Shown piece by piece: positions 7,437-12,905 of a DNA stretch of 13,804 nt (position 1 is the first letter of the stretch; each line of letters starts with the position of its first letter). Below the pieces are notes generated by a model that did not search any database, was not told the DNA's origin, and saw nothing but the letters and a program-made list of their open reading frames with translations. The DNA is from CAYYMH01 sp964472785. GTDB lineage: Bacteria > Zhuqueibacterota > Zhuqueibacteria > Thermofontimicrobiales > Thermofontimicrobiaceae. The DNA lies in contig CAYYMH010000084.1 of the NCBI GenBank assembly GCA_964472785.1, positions 1 through 13,804 on the forward strand, in the 5' to 3' direction. Both the position numbers and the translations under genes were made by a program.

Positions 7437-7449
7437 ATTGTTGAACAAT
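7437..7449. promoter_or_regulatory. Perfect 13 bp palindrome, possible operator
   Basis: ATTGTT-G-AACAAT is a perfect 6-1-6 palindrome 16 bases upstream of the -35 of the proposed reductase promoter. Size and position suit a dimeric regulator, but a single AT-rich palindrome can arise by chance. Confidence 0.28.
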
Positions 7450-7465
7450 CATATAAAAGAATCTT

Positions 7466-7495
7466 TTGATATTAACTTTCATCTAAAACTAAAAT
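7466..7495 (+). promoter_or_regulatory. Sigma-70-type promoter of the reductase/disulfide oxidoreductase operon
   Basis: TTGATA (7466-7471, 5 of 6 to consensus) and TAAAAT (7490-7495, 5 of 6) are separated by 18 bases. Transcription would begin near 7502, about 20 bases before the ATG, leaving just room for the GGAGGG ribosome site. Confidence 0.5.
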
Positions 7496-7522
7496 GAATA
7501 TTTTGGTTTTGGAGGGTATGTT

Positions 7523-8500
7523 ATGGGAGGACTCACATTTTCTTTTAAAAAAGAGGAAGAAAATGTCCAATTGGACGATCAGTACGATGTGGCGATAATC
7601 GGAGGCGGGCCTGCCGGACTAACCGCTGCTATTTATACTGCCAGAGCGAAGATGAAAACCATCGTTATCGAAAATAAAGAAGTTGGCGGTGAAGCTGCTG
7701 CTACGGATGTGATCGAAAATTACCCGGGCTTTCCGGAAGGAATTAATGGACATGCATTAGCAGACCGGATGGTTCAGCAGGCAAAGAATTTTGGTGCTGT
7801 TGTATATAATGGGTCACTCGATAAAGTAAATTTAACAGAGACTCCCAAAACGTTGCTTCTGGATGGAAAGTTAGTTTCGACAACATCAATAATTGTTGCT
7901 ACGGGAACATCGCCTAAAAAATTAAATGTGCCCGGCGAGGCAGAATTAAAGGGCAGAGGCGTTTCCTATTGCGCGACTTGTGACGCACCGATTTATGCCG
8001 GAAAAGACATTGCTGTGATCGGGTGCGGAAATTCCGGTTTACAGGAAGGACTGTTTATTCTAAAATTTGTTAACTCAATTACTTTTGTTGAATTTTTGCC
8101 GGAAATAAAAGCCGAAAAAATATTGCAGGACAAAATTAAATCACGGGAAAATGTAAAATGTTTGTTGAATCATCAGGTTACTGCAATTAATGGAAAGGAA
8201 AAAGTTGAATCGATTTCCGTGAAAGATAGAAAAACCGGTAAAGAAAATCAGATTCCGGTTGATGGGCTTTTTATTTACATCGGACTGATACCGAACTCCG
8301 ATATGTTTAAAGATCAATTGGAATTAAATGAATGGGGGTATATTATTACTGATAATAATTTAGGAACTTCAGTACCGGGAGTCTTCGTCGCCGGTGATGT
8401 ACGCGATAAAGGTTTGCGACAGGTAGCCACCGCTATTGGTGACGGAGCCGTTGCTGCTGTTTCAGCAGAAAAATATGTAGAAAATCTAATAACTGATTAA
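7523..8500 (+). CDS. AhpF/TrxB-type FAD-dependent disulfide reductase
   Basis: A 325-residue flavoprotein of the thioredoxin reductase family, passing electrons from a pyridine nucleotide through FAD to a redox-active disulfide. Visible are the FAD site GGGPAG (27-32), ENYPGF (65-70), ATG at 126-128, the CATC disulfide (Cys150, Cys153), a second nucleotide site GCGNSG (167-172) and the FAD-binding VFVAGDV (287-293). The HRRxxxR motif that NADPH-specific TrxB uses is missing; the site instead reads TFVEFLPEIKAEKILQDKI (187-205), very like the AhpF region EFAPEMKADQVLQDKL, and GNSG also matches AhpF rather than TrxB (GDSA). AhpF uses NADH, so NADH is the likely donor. A 20-residue N-terminal extension precedes the FAD domain. 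GGAGGG 6-8 bases upstream supports the ATG. The next gene, 23 bp on, should be its partner. Confidence 0.92.
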   Translation: MGGLTFSFKKEEENVQLDDQYDVAIIGGGPAGLTAAIYTARAKMKTIVIENKEVGGEAAATDVIENYPGFPEGINGHALADRMVQQAKNFGAVVYNGSLDKVNLTETPKTLLLDGKLVSTTSIIVATGTSPKKLNVPGEAELKGRGVSYCATCDAPIYAGKDIAVIGCGNSGLQEGLFILKFVNSITFVEFLPEIKAEKILQDKIKSRENVKCLLNHQVTAINGKEKVESISVKDRKTGKENQIPVDGLFIYIGLIPNSDMFKDQLELNEWGYIITDNNLGTSVPGVFVAGDVRDKGLRQVATAIGDGAVAAVSAEKYVENLITD

Positions 8501-8523
8501 CACATTTGCATTGGAGGTAAGTT

Positions 8524-9180
8524 ATGGCACACATAAACGAAAAAGATCGAGAACACTTGAAAAAGGAATTTGATAATTTGGTAAATCCGGTAAAACTGAT
8601 CATGTTCACCCAGGAATTCGAATGTCAATATTGTCAGTTAACGCATGAGTTGTTGACTGAACTATCAGAGCTCTCGGATAAAATTAATATTGAGATTTAC
8701 GATTTTGTAAAAGATAAAGAAAAGGTCAAAGCATACAACATTGACAAGATACCGGCAATTGTTGTGGAAGGTGAGAAAGATTATGGTATTCGTTTCTTCG
8801 GCGTGCCCGCTGGTTATGAGTTTAGTACGCTGATCGAAGATATTATTGATGTTTCAAAAGGAACAACCAGTTTATCCGACGAGACAAAACAAGCGTTGAA
8901 AAATTTGGAAAAGCCGGTCCATATTCAGGCATTTGTCACACTAACCTGCCCCTATTGTCCGCGCGCGGTTCGAACCGCCCATCAGATGGCAATGGAAAGT
9001 GATTTGGTTCGTGGTGACATGGTTGAGGCTTCTGAATTTCCGCAACTGTCGAATAAATATTCGGTGTCAGCGGTTCCCAAGATTGTTATTAATGAAAACG
9101 TTTCATTCGAGGGCGCTTTGCCGGAAAAGAATTATCTGGAAAAAGTCAGAGAAGCAGAAGGCGCGGCATTGAAAACCTGA
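8524..9180 (+). CDS. Protein disulfide oxidoreductase with two thioredoxin folds (PDO, glutaredoxin-like)
   Basis: A 218-residue cytoplasmic protein of two fused thioredoxin-like folds, each with its own active site: CQYC (Cys34, Cys37) in the first and CPYC (Cys142, Cys145) in the second. Each is followed by its cis-proline loop, KIPA (Pro77) and AVPK (Pro185). This matches archaeal/thermophile PDO proteins, which carry the same kind of CQYC and CPYC pair, and the N-terminal domain of AhpF. The role is thiol-disulfide exchange: accepting electrons from the upstream reductase and reducing proteins or a peroxiredoxin. The ATG has GGAGG 6 bases upstream and follows the reductase by 23 bp, so the two form an operon that ends at the terminator at 9240-9279. 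No ahpC-like gene is present nearby. Confidence 0.92.
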   Translation: MAHINEKDREHLKKEFDNLVNPVKLIMFTQEFECQYCQLTHELLTELSELSDKINIEIYDFVKDKEKVKAYNIDKIPAIVVEGEKDYGIRFFGVPAGYEFSTLIEDIIDVSKGTTSLSDETKQALKNLEKPVHIQAFVTLTCPYCPRAVRTAHQMAMESDLVRGDMVEASEFPQLSNKYSVSAVPKIVINENVSFEGALPEKNYLEKVREAEGAALKT

Positions 9181-9239
9181 ACTGCTGCTGATAAGCGTTC
9201 ACAGAAACTTCACTCAGTTCACATCAAAATATAACACAA

Positions 9240-9279
9240 CCTCCACCGTTTTTTCAAAAAGCCGGTGGAGGATTTTTTT
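9240..9279 (+). terminator. Rho-independent terminator of the redox operon
   Basis: CCTCCACCG (9240-9248) pairs perfectly with CGGTGGAGG (9263-9271), and TTTTTT facing AAAAA inside the loop can extend the stem. The seven-T run at 9273-9279 follows directly. It lies 60 bases after the disulfide oxidoreductase stop, and its T-run overlaps the stop codon of the convergent aminopeptidase gene. Confidence 0.85.
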
Positions 9280-10090
9280 AATGTGCTAAATAAAAGAACC
9301 GCATACATTCAAAAAATTTATCTGAAGTATACGCAACACAATAATCATTTTTTCGCTCTGCTCCCGGATACCAGGCTGCTTTATTTGCTAGTTGGGTCTT
9401 TTTGTACTCCACTTCAATTGTAAACGGTGGTTGCATTTTAAAAGGTTGGAACTGATCCAGCCGATTTAGCGCATCCCGGACTCCCGAATTAATCAATTTC
9501 TGCGCCTTCTTCGGATGCAAATTCAGATTGGCTTCCCCGATTCCCTGTTTCACAGCAACAGTTTCAACTTCCGGAATCAGCTCTTTCGCCTGCCCACAAA
9601 TTAAATCGTCACCGGAGATAAAGATAACCGGTACATCATAATATCCGGCAATGAGCGCGTTCCAACCGAATTCCGGTAATTTTATACCGTTCATTTTTAA
9701 GTTCAATATCTTTCCGGACATGGTGTGAGCTAACGTCCCGGCTGCTGTCATGGCTCTGGCATGATAACCGATGAAAAGAACGGCGTTAAAAGATTTATCA
9801 ATTCCATCCATCATACCATACGGTGTGCTTGCCCATGCGCGAAGCAATTTCGCGTTTTCATTTAATTGATCCGGAATGATATTTCGCGCAGAGTTGTGGG
9901 CGTCACGTACAATAATTTCGTTAGCTCCTTTTTCCAGCGTGCCTTCGATTGCAGCATTTACTTCCTGTGTCATTATCTTTCGGAAGTACTGGTAATCGGC
10001 GGATTTACTGTCCACACCAGTTTCGTCCCAGTCAATAACACTGGTGATGCCTTCCATATCAACGGAAATGTAAATTTTCAAATTGCTCAT
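9278..10090 (-). CDS. M55-family D-aminopeptidase (DppA-like)
   Basis: A 270-residue metallopeptidase of family M55, whose type member DppA of Bacillus subtilis is a decameric zinc D-aminopeptidase releasing D-amino acids from peptides such as D-Ala-D-Ala. Metal-ligand motifs occur in order: SVDMEG (Asp11, Glu13), RDAHNSARN (His65), GYHAR (His110) and LPEFGWNA (Glu140). Their spacing closely follows that of DppA, and HTMSG (122-126) is also conserved. There is no signal peptide, so it is cytoplasmic. Length agrees with the family (about 270). The ATG is supported by AAGGAG 8 bases upstream. It lies 201 bp after the thioesterase gene with hairpin repeat B between them. Its stop codon lies within the T-run of the opposing terminator. 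A role in D-amino acid or peptidoglycan peptide recycling follows from the family. Confidence 0.9.
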   Translation of the reverse strand: MSNLKIYISVDMEGITSVIDWDETGVDSKSADYQYFRKIMTQEVNAAIEGTLEKGANEIIVRDAHNSARNIIPDQLNENAKLLRAWASTPYGMMDGIDKSFNAVLFIGYHARAMTAAGTLAHTMSGKILNLKMNGIKLPEFGWNALIAGYYDVPVIFISGDDLICGQAKELIPEVETVAVKQGIGEANLNLHPKKAQKLINSGVRDALNRLDQFQPFKMQPPFTIEVEYKKTQLANKAAWYPGAERKNDYCVAYTSDKFFECMRFFYLAH

Positions 10091-10137
10091 GATTCAACTC
10101 CTTTTCCGGTCTTTCGCTATTAGACATTTTATTTTTA

Positions 10138-10251
10138 GCCACAGATGAACCCTGATAACTTTGTCAAAAAAACACGATGTTATGATTTTGTATTACGGAT
10201 CGACACAGATAAAATAAAAAAAATCAGTGAAAATCAATGTGAATCCGTGGC
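10138..10251. repeat. Imperfect inverted repeat B ('CCACAGATGAA' type)
   Basis: A 114 bp element fills most of the gap between the thioesterase and aminopeptidase genes. The left end is GCCACAGATGAACCCTGAT (10138-10156) and the right end ATCAATGTGAATCCGTGGC (10233-10251); 14 of 19 positions pair, including the last five bases. The arms show a repeated 9-10 base step (CACAGATGAA, CCCTGATAA; ATCAGTGAAA, ATCAATGTGA). Another CACAGAT is at 10204. The element shares its GCCAC/GTGGC ends with the repeat at 2586-2736 but has a different internal unit. It has no coding capacity. Confidence 0.6.
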
Positions 10252-10291
10252 AAATCAAAAGATTTTTAATAGTGAATTTTAGAAATAATCA

Positions 10292-10702
10292 TTACTTATT
10301 CTCTAAATTAAAAAAAGCCGCTCTAAAATCTTCATCCATTTTTATCGGTCTGCCTTTTTTATTAATAAACACGCCCACCATGGTGGCTTCGAATATTTTT
10401 TGTCCTGTCTTTTTGTTGTAAATCTCTTGCTTAAAGGTACCGCTCGTTTTGCCAGCTTTAACACCTTCCAAAGTGATTTCCAGTTCATCGTTCAAAAAAG
10501 CGGGCGCGATATATTTACAATTGGCTTCTACAATTACAATGTATTTCCCCCGCCTGTGGAATTCATCGAACGGTAAACCGACTTGCTCTAAAGCCTGGAC
10601 GCGGGAATGTTCACAATAATTTAAATAGATAGCGTAATTCACATGTCCCTGAGAATCTAACTCATAAGATCTGACTTTTATTGAATTCGAAAATTTTTTC
10701 AT
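10292..10702 (-). CDS. Hotdog-fold acyl-CoA thioesterase (YbgC/4HBT family)
   Basis: A 136-residue single hotdog-domain protein of the 4-hydroxybenzoyl-CoA thioesterase/YbgC type, which hydrolyses acyl-CoA or acyl-carrier thioesters. The signature region is ELDSQGHVNYAIYLNYCEHSRVQAL (shown here as positions 14-38): Asp16 is the catalytic acid by alignment, and GHVN with Tyr and Arg nearby is characteristic. A central helix (25-48) is followed by beta strands such as YIVIVEANCKYIAPAF and ELEITLEGVKAGKTSGTFKQEIYN. Length is standard, and tetramers are usual in the family. The ATG has GGGAG about 9 bases upstream. It begins 44 bp after the nuclease gene on the same strand, so the two are probably co-transcribed, though no functional link is obvious. 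The natural acyl substrate is unknown. Confidence 0.9.
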   Translation of the reverse strand: MKKFSNSIKVRSYELDSQGHVNYAIYLNYCEHSRVQALEQVGLPFDEFHRRGKYIVIVEANCKYIAPAFLNDELEITLEGVKAGKTSGTFKQEIYNKKTGQKIFEATMVGVFINKKGRPIKMDEDFRAAFFNLENK

Positions 10703-10746
10703 TATTATTAATCTCCCACTTCAATTTGTCCGGTGATCCATCAATA

Positions 10747-11862
10747 CTAAATTTCCGCTGTTAAATACTCTAAACCCATCGCTTTCAAACGTTCTTTATC
10801 TAATTCTTTTTCATCAATCTCATCAATATAGCGCTCAAATTCAACCGGTAACGCACCCAACATGATTGTTCCATCTGCCTTTTTTCCCTGCGAAGTTATC
10901 TGTGAGATAGATGTATTCAGATAAAAGACCTGTTGGAAAATGGTTTCGATTTCTCTGTTTTCGAGTTTGATGAGCGTATCATGATTCACATTGTTTAAAT
11001 GAATAGATACGAGGGCATCTTTTAACTCGTTTGTCGATTCTTTTTTAAGTGCTTCGTAAATTTGGCTGGCTGTTAATTCCCGGCAATCAATCGGAGCTAA
11101 TTTTTGCATCGGGCGGGAGGGCGTTTCCACAAAGACGTGTTCTCCTTTTTTTAAATCCACTTGAACATATCCGGTCGAATTATTTGCTTCATTAAAACTG
11201 GTCCGCTCGGCTGAACCAGAATAAACCACGTGTGGTTTGATTTCCAGATATTTGTGATAATGCCCTAATGCGATGTAATCGAAATTCGTTTTTAAATTTT
11301 GCTCGGGATCAGGTAGGTGTTGCTCATTAAATTCGCCCATTGAAAAGGATTTTTCACCCGCCCAGGCACCGTGAGTCATCAGAATGTTGTATTTTGACCC
11401 TTGATCTTTATCAATTTCTTTGAAAGCTGCCTCCAATTCTTCAGTGAGCGAACAATGCGGGATACAATGGATAGTGCAGTCTTTAATTTTAAATTTTTCG
11501 TATTTGCTTTTATATGCAGCGTATGCATTGGGCTGAAGTTCAATGGATTCAAAAATTGACCCGGTTGATTTTATTTTTGGAGTCGAATGATTACCCGAAA
11601 TGATGATGAATGGAATATCCGAATCACAAATTTTTTGGATCCCCTCAAGCGCCACAGCAATTGCCCGATTTGTCGGTCGCGTCGTGTGAAACAAATCACC
11701 GGCATGGACGACAAATTCCGGCTTTTCTTTAATAATCCGCTCAACAATATGAAACCAGGCATTATAAAAATCCTGTTCGCGCTGATTTATCCCGGATACA
11801 GGATCGATTCTATAGTAGTCAGAAAATCCCAAATGGGTATCAGAAAAATGGATGAATTTCAT
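10747..11862 (-). CDS. SbcD/Mre11-type DNA repair exonuclease
   Basis: A 371-residue calcineurin-like metallophosphoesterase of the SbcD/Mre11 group, the nuclease half of the complex that processes DNA ends and hairpins with a Rad50/SbcC ATPase. All two-metal motifs are visible: FSDTHLG (Asp8, His10), HAGDLFHT (Asp56), SGNHST (Asn91, His92), MTHGAW (His164) and LGHYHK (His201, His203). The C-terminal part from about residue 245 is less conserved and should hold capping and partner-binding segments. Slightly shorter than E. coli SbcD (400). The ATG has GAGGGT 7 bases upstream, and an extended -10 promoter lies about 50 bases upstream. No SbcC/Rad50-like gene follows; the next gene is a thioesterase. 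So either the partner is encoded elsewhere or this is a stand-alone relative of the YhaO kind. Confidence 0.88.
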   Translation of the reverse strand: MKFIHFSDTHLGFSDYYRIDPVSGINQREQDFYNAWFHIVERIIKEKPEFVVHAGDLFHTTRPTNRAIAVALEGIQKICDSDIPFIIISGNHSTPKIKSTGSIFESIELQPNAYAAYKSKYEKFKIKDCTIHCIPHCSLTEELEAAFKEIDKDQGSKYNILMTHGAWAGEKSFSMGEFNEQHLPDPEQNLKTNFDYIALGHYHKYLEIKPHVVYSGSAERTSFNEANNSTGYVQVDLKKGEHVFVETPSRPMQKLAPIDCRELTASQIYEALKKESTNELKDALVSIHLNNVNHDTLIKLENREIETIFQQVFYLNTSISQITSQGKKADGTIMLGALPVEFERYIDEIDEKELDKERLKAMGLEYLTAEI

Positions 11863-11911
11863 TAAACATACCCTCGATTTTTTTATTATTCACCTAACTT
11901 TACTAAAATAA

Positions 11912-11920
11912 ATTATAACA
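11912..11920 (-). promoter_or_regulatory. Extended -10 promoter for the nuclease/thioesterase operon
   Basis: The minus strand reads TGTTATAAT, a perfect extended -10 (TGnTATAAT), about 50 bases before the nuclease ATG. No good -35 is present, which is acceptable for extended -10 promoters. Confidence 0.5.
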
Positions 11921-11939
11921 GTGAAAACATAGATTTATT

Positions 11940-12017
11940 GCCCACGAAACACGCGAAATAGCGCTAAATTGAAAATCAAAAAATAATAGTTCGTGTATTT
12001 TTGTGTGTTTAGTGGGC
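11940..12017. repeat. Imperfect inverted repeat C ('CCCACGAAACACG' type)
   Basis: A 78 bp element in the divergent region. The left arm begins GCCCACGAAACACGCGAAAT (from 11940) and the right arm ends TTTTTGTGTGTTTAGTGGGC (to 12017). Of the outer 15 positions 13 pair. CACGAA/TTCGTG-like units recur inside (TTCGTG at 11990). It is built like repeats A and B (GCC.AC ends, stepped short units) but with a third internal unit. It lies just upstream of the nuclease promoter. Confidence 0.6.
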
Positions 12018-12193
12018 TACGATGATTGGATAATAATTTTCCTTTTATAATCTTATATTTCACTTTTAGTTGAATTTACTGAAAAAAAATGACGGATTCA
12101 ACAGAAAATTTAAAAAATTCTATCGAGCGAATTATTCCGTTTATTTCATTTTTGAAAAAGAAATGATATGATGCTAATATGTCAAATTTTCAC

Positions 12194-12222
12194 TTGATTA
12201 TTATATTTGAAAACAGTATATT
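12194..12222 (+). promoter_or_regulatory. Sigma-70-type promoter of the STAS-like/HTH gene
   Basis: TTGATT (12194-12199, 4 of 6) and TATATT (12217-12222, 5 of 6) are exactly 17 bases apart. Transcription would start near 12229, some 29 bases before the ATG at 12258. Confidence 0.5.
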
Positions 12223-12257
12223 AGCGAATTCAATTGAAACCATTGAACGGTTAGGCT

Positions 12258-12839
12258 ATGCTCAATTATCAGACGATCTCAATAAAAAAAATTGTCTCAG
12301 ATTTAATTAACAAAAAGACTACAGAAATTCATTTGTTCGACCGAGAAATCGGGCAAAAAATACGGGAACGAATTGAGCAACAAATCAGTGAATTTACTAA
12401 ATCGACCGTGCATTTTTTAGATTTTGGAGCGATTTCCTCTATCGATTTTTCATGCGCTGATGAATTGGTTGGAAAGTTGATAAGTCGATTAATATCAGAT
12501 GAGTATGGTAGCAATTTCCTCGTTTTAGAAAATTTGACAAAGAACCAGCAGGAAAACATCCAGGTTGTTTTAGATCGAAGAAAAGTTGCTTGTCTTGAAA
12601 AATCTTCGAAGGATCATTGGCAATATCACGGACATCGAAAAAATTCATTGTTGGAGACTTTAAATATAATCATGAAACATGGAGAGATGACTGCTCGAGA
12701 GCTGAGCAAACAGCTTAACCTTGAACTGACCAATAGCAGTACTCGTTTATCTCAACTTTATAAAGCACATCTGGTCAATAGAGTCCAGATTATTGTAGAT
12801 GGCGGTGGGATGGAGTATCTTTACCAAAAATTATTTTAA
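12258..12839 (+). CDS. STAS-like (DUF4325-type) protein with C-terminal winged helix-turn-helix
   Basis: A 193-residue protein that appears to fuse two modules. Residues about 20-115 resemble a STAS-like domain of the DUF4325 kind: a strand-helix start (EIHLFDREIGQKIRERIEQQI), the core strand VHFLDFGAISSIDFSCADELV (51-71) with the acidic-hydrophobic 'DF..I.SID.S.ADEL' pattern, then FLVLENL. Residues about 128-193 form a probable winged helix: LLETLNIIMKHGEMTARELS, then the likely recognition helix NSSTRLSQLYKAHLVNRV, and a wing ending VDGGGMEYLYQKLF. STAS domains usually act by phospho-switching or partner binding, so this could be a regulator whose DNA binding is controlled by its N-terminal half. 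The Shine-Dalgarno site is weak (TTAGG); the ATG is chosen from the promoter position. It precedes the dehydrogenase gene by 66 bp on the same strand. Domain names are from memory. Confidence 0.7.
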   Translation: MLNYQTISIKKIVSDLINKKTTEIHLFDREIGQKIRERIEQQISEFTKSTVHFLDFGAISSIDFSCADELVGKLISRLISDEYGSNFLVLENLTKNQQENIQVVLDRRKVACLEKSSKDHWQYHGHRKNSLLETLNIIMKHGEMTARELSKQLNLELTNSSTRLSQLYKAHLVNRVQIIVDGGGMEYLYQKLF

Positions 12840-12894
12840 TATCGTTTTCGATAATTAATAAATAATTGTATAAAAAATTAGGAACAAAATTAAC

Positions 12895-12898
12895 GGAG
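12895..12898 (+). promoter_or_regulatory. Ribosome binding site of the dehydrogenase gene
   Basis: GGAG lies 7 bases before the ATG at 12906. It fixes the start of a gene that runs off the window. Confidence 0.6.
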
Positions 12899-12905
12899 TA
12901 TTTTT

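Larger units (their letters stand above)
11863..12257. other. 395 bp divergent intergenic region
   Basis: Between the divergent nuclease and STAS-like/HTH genes. It holds a minus-strand extended -10 promoter (11912-11920), inverted repeat C (11940-12017), about 160 bp of AT-rich DNA without a convincing gene, and a plus-strand promoter (12194-12222). Two short frames, 12089-12166 and 12179-12310, lack ribosome sites. Confidence 0.6.

Noticed and set aside
10252..10273. AAATC-AAAA-GATTT hairpin after the thioesterase gene as a terminator
   Set aside because: The stem is only five AT-rich pairs, and the T-run follows on the plus strand, the wrong strand for this gene.
12089..12166. 25-codon ORF (MTDSTENLKNS...) in the divergent region
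   Set aside because: It has no ribosome site and no promoter, and lies in AT-rich DNA where short frames are common. It is in the same frame as 12179-12310, but the TGA between them and the lack of recognisable homology do not support a broken gene.
12179..12310. 43-codon ORF overlapping the start of the STAS-like/HTH gene out of frame
   Set aside because: Its ATG lies upstream of the best promoter (12194-12222), so that transcript would not include it; it also lacks a Shine-Dalgarno site.
12837..12856. ATCG-TTTT-CGAT hairpin between the STAS-like/HTH and dehydrogenase genes as a terminator
   Set aside because: The stem is four to five pairs and no T-run follows, so it is unlikely to stop transcription.
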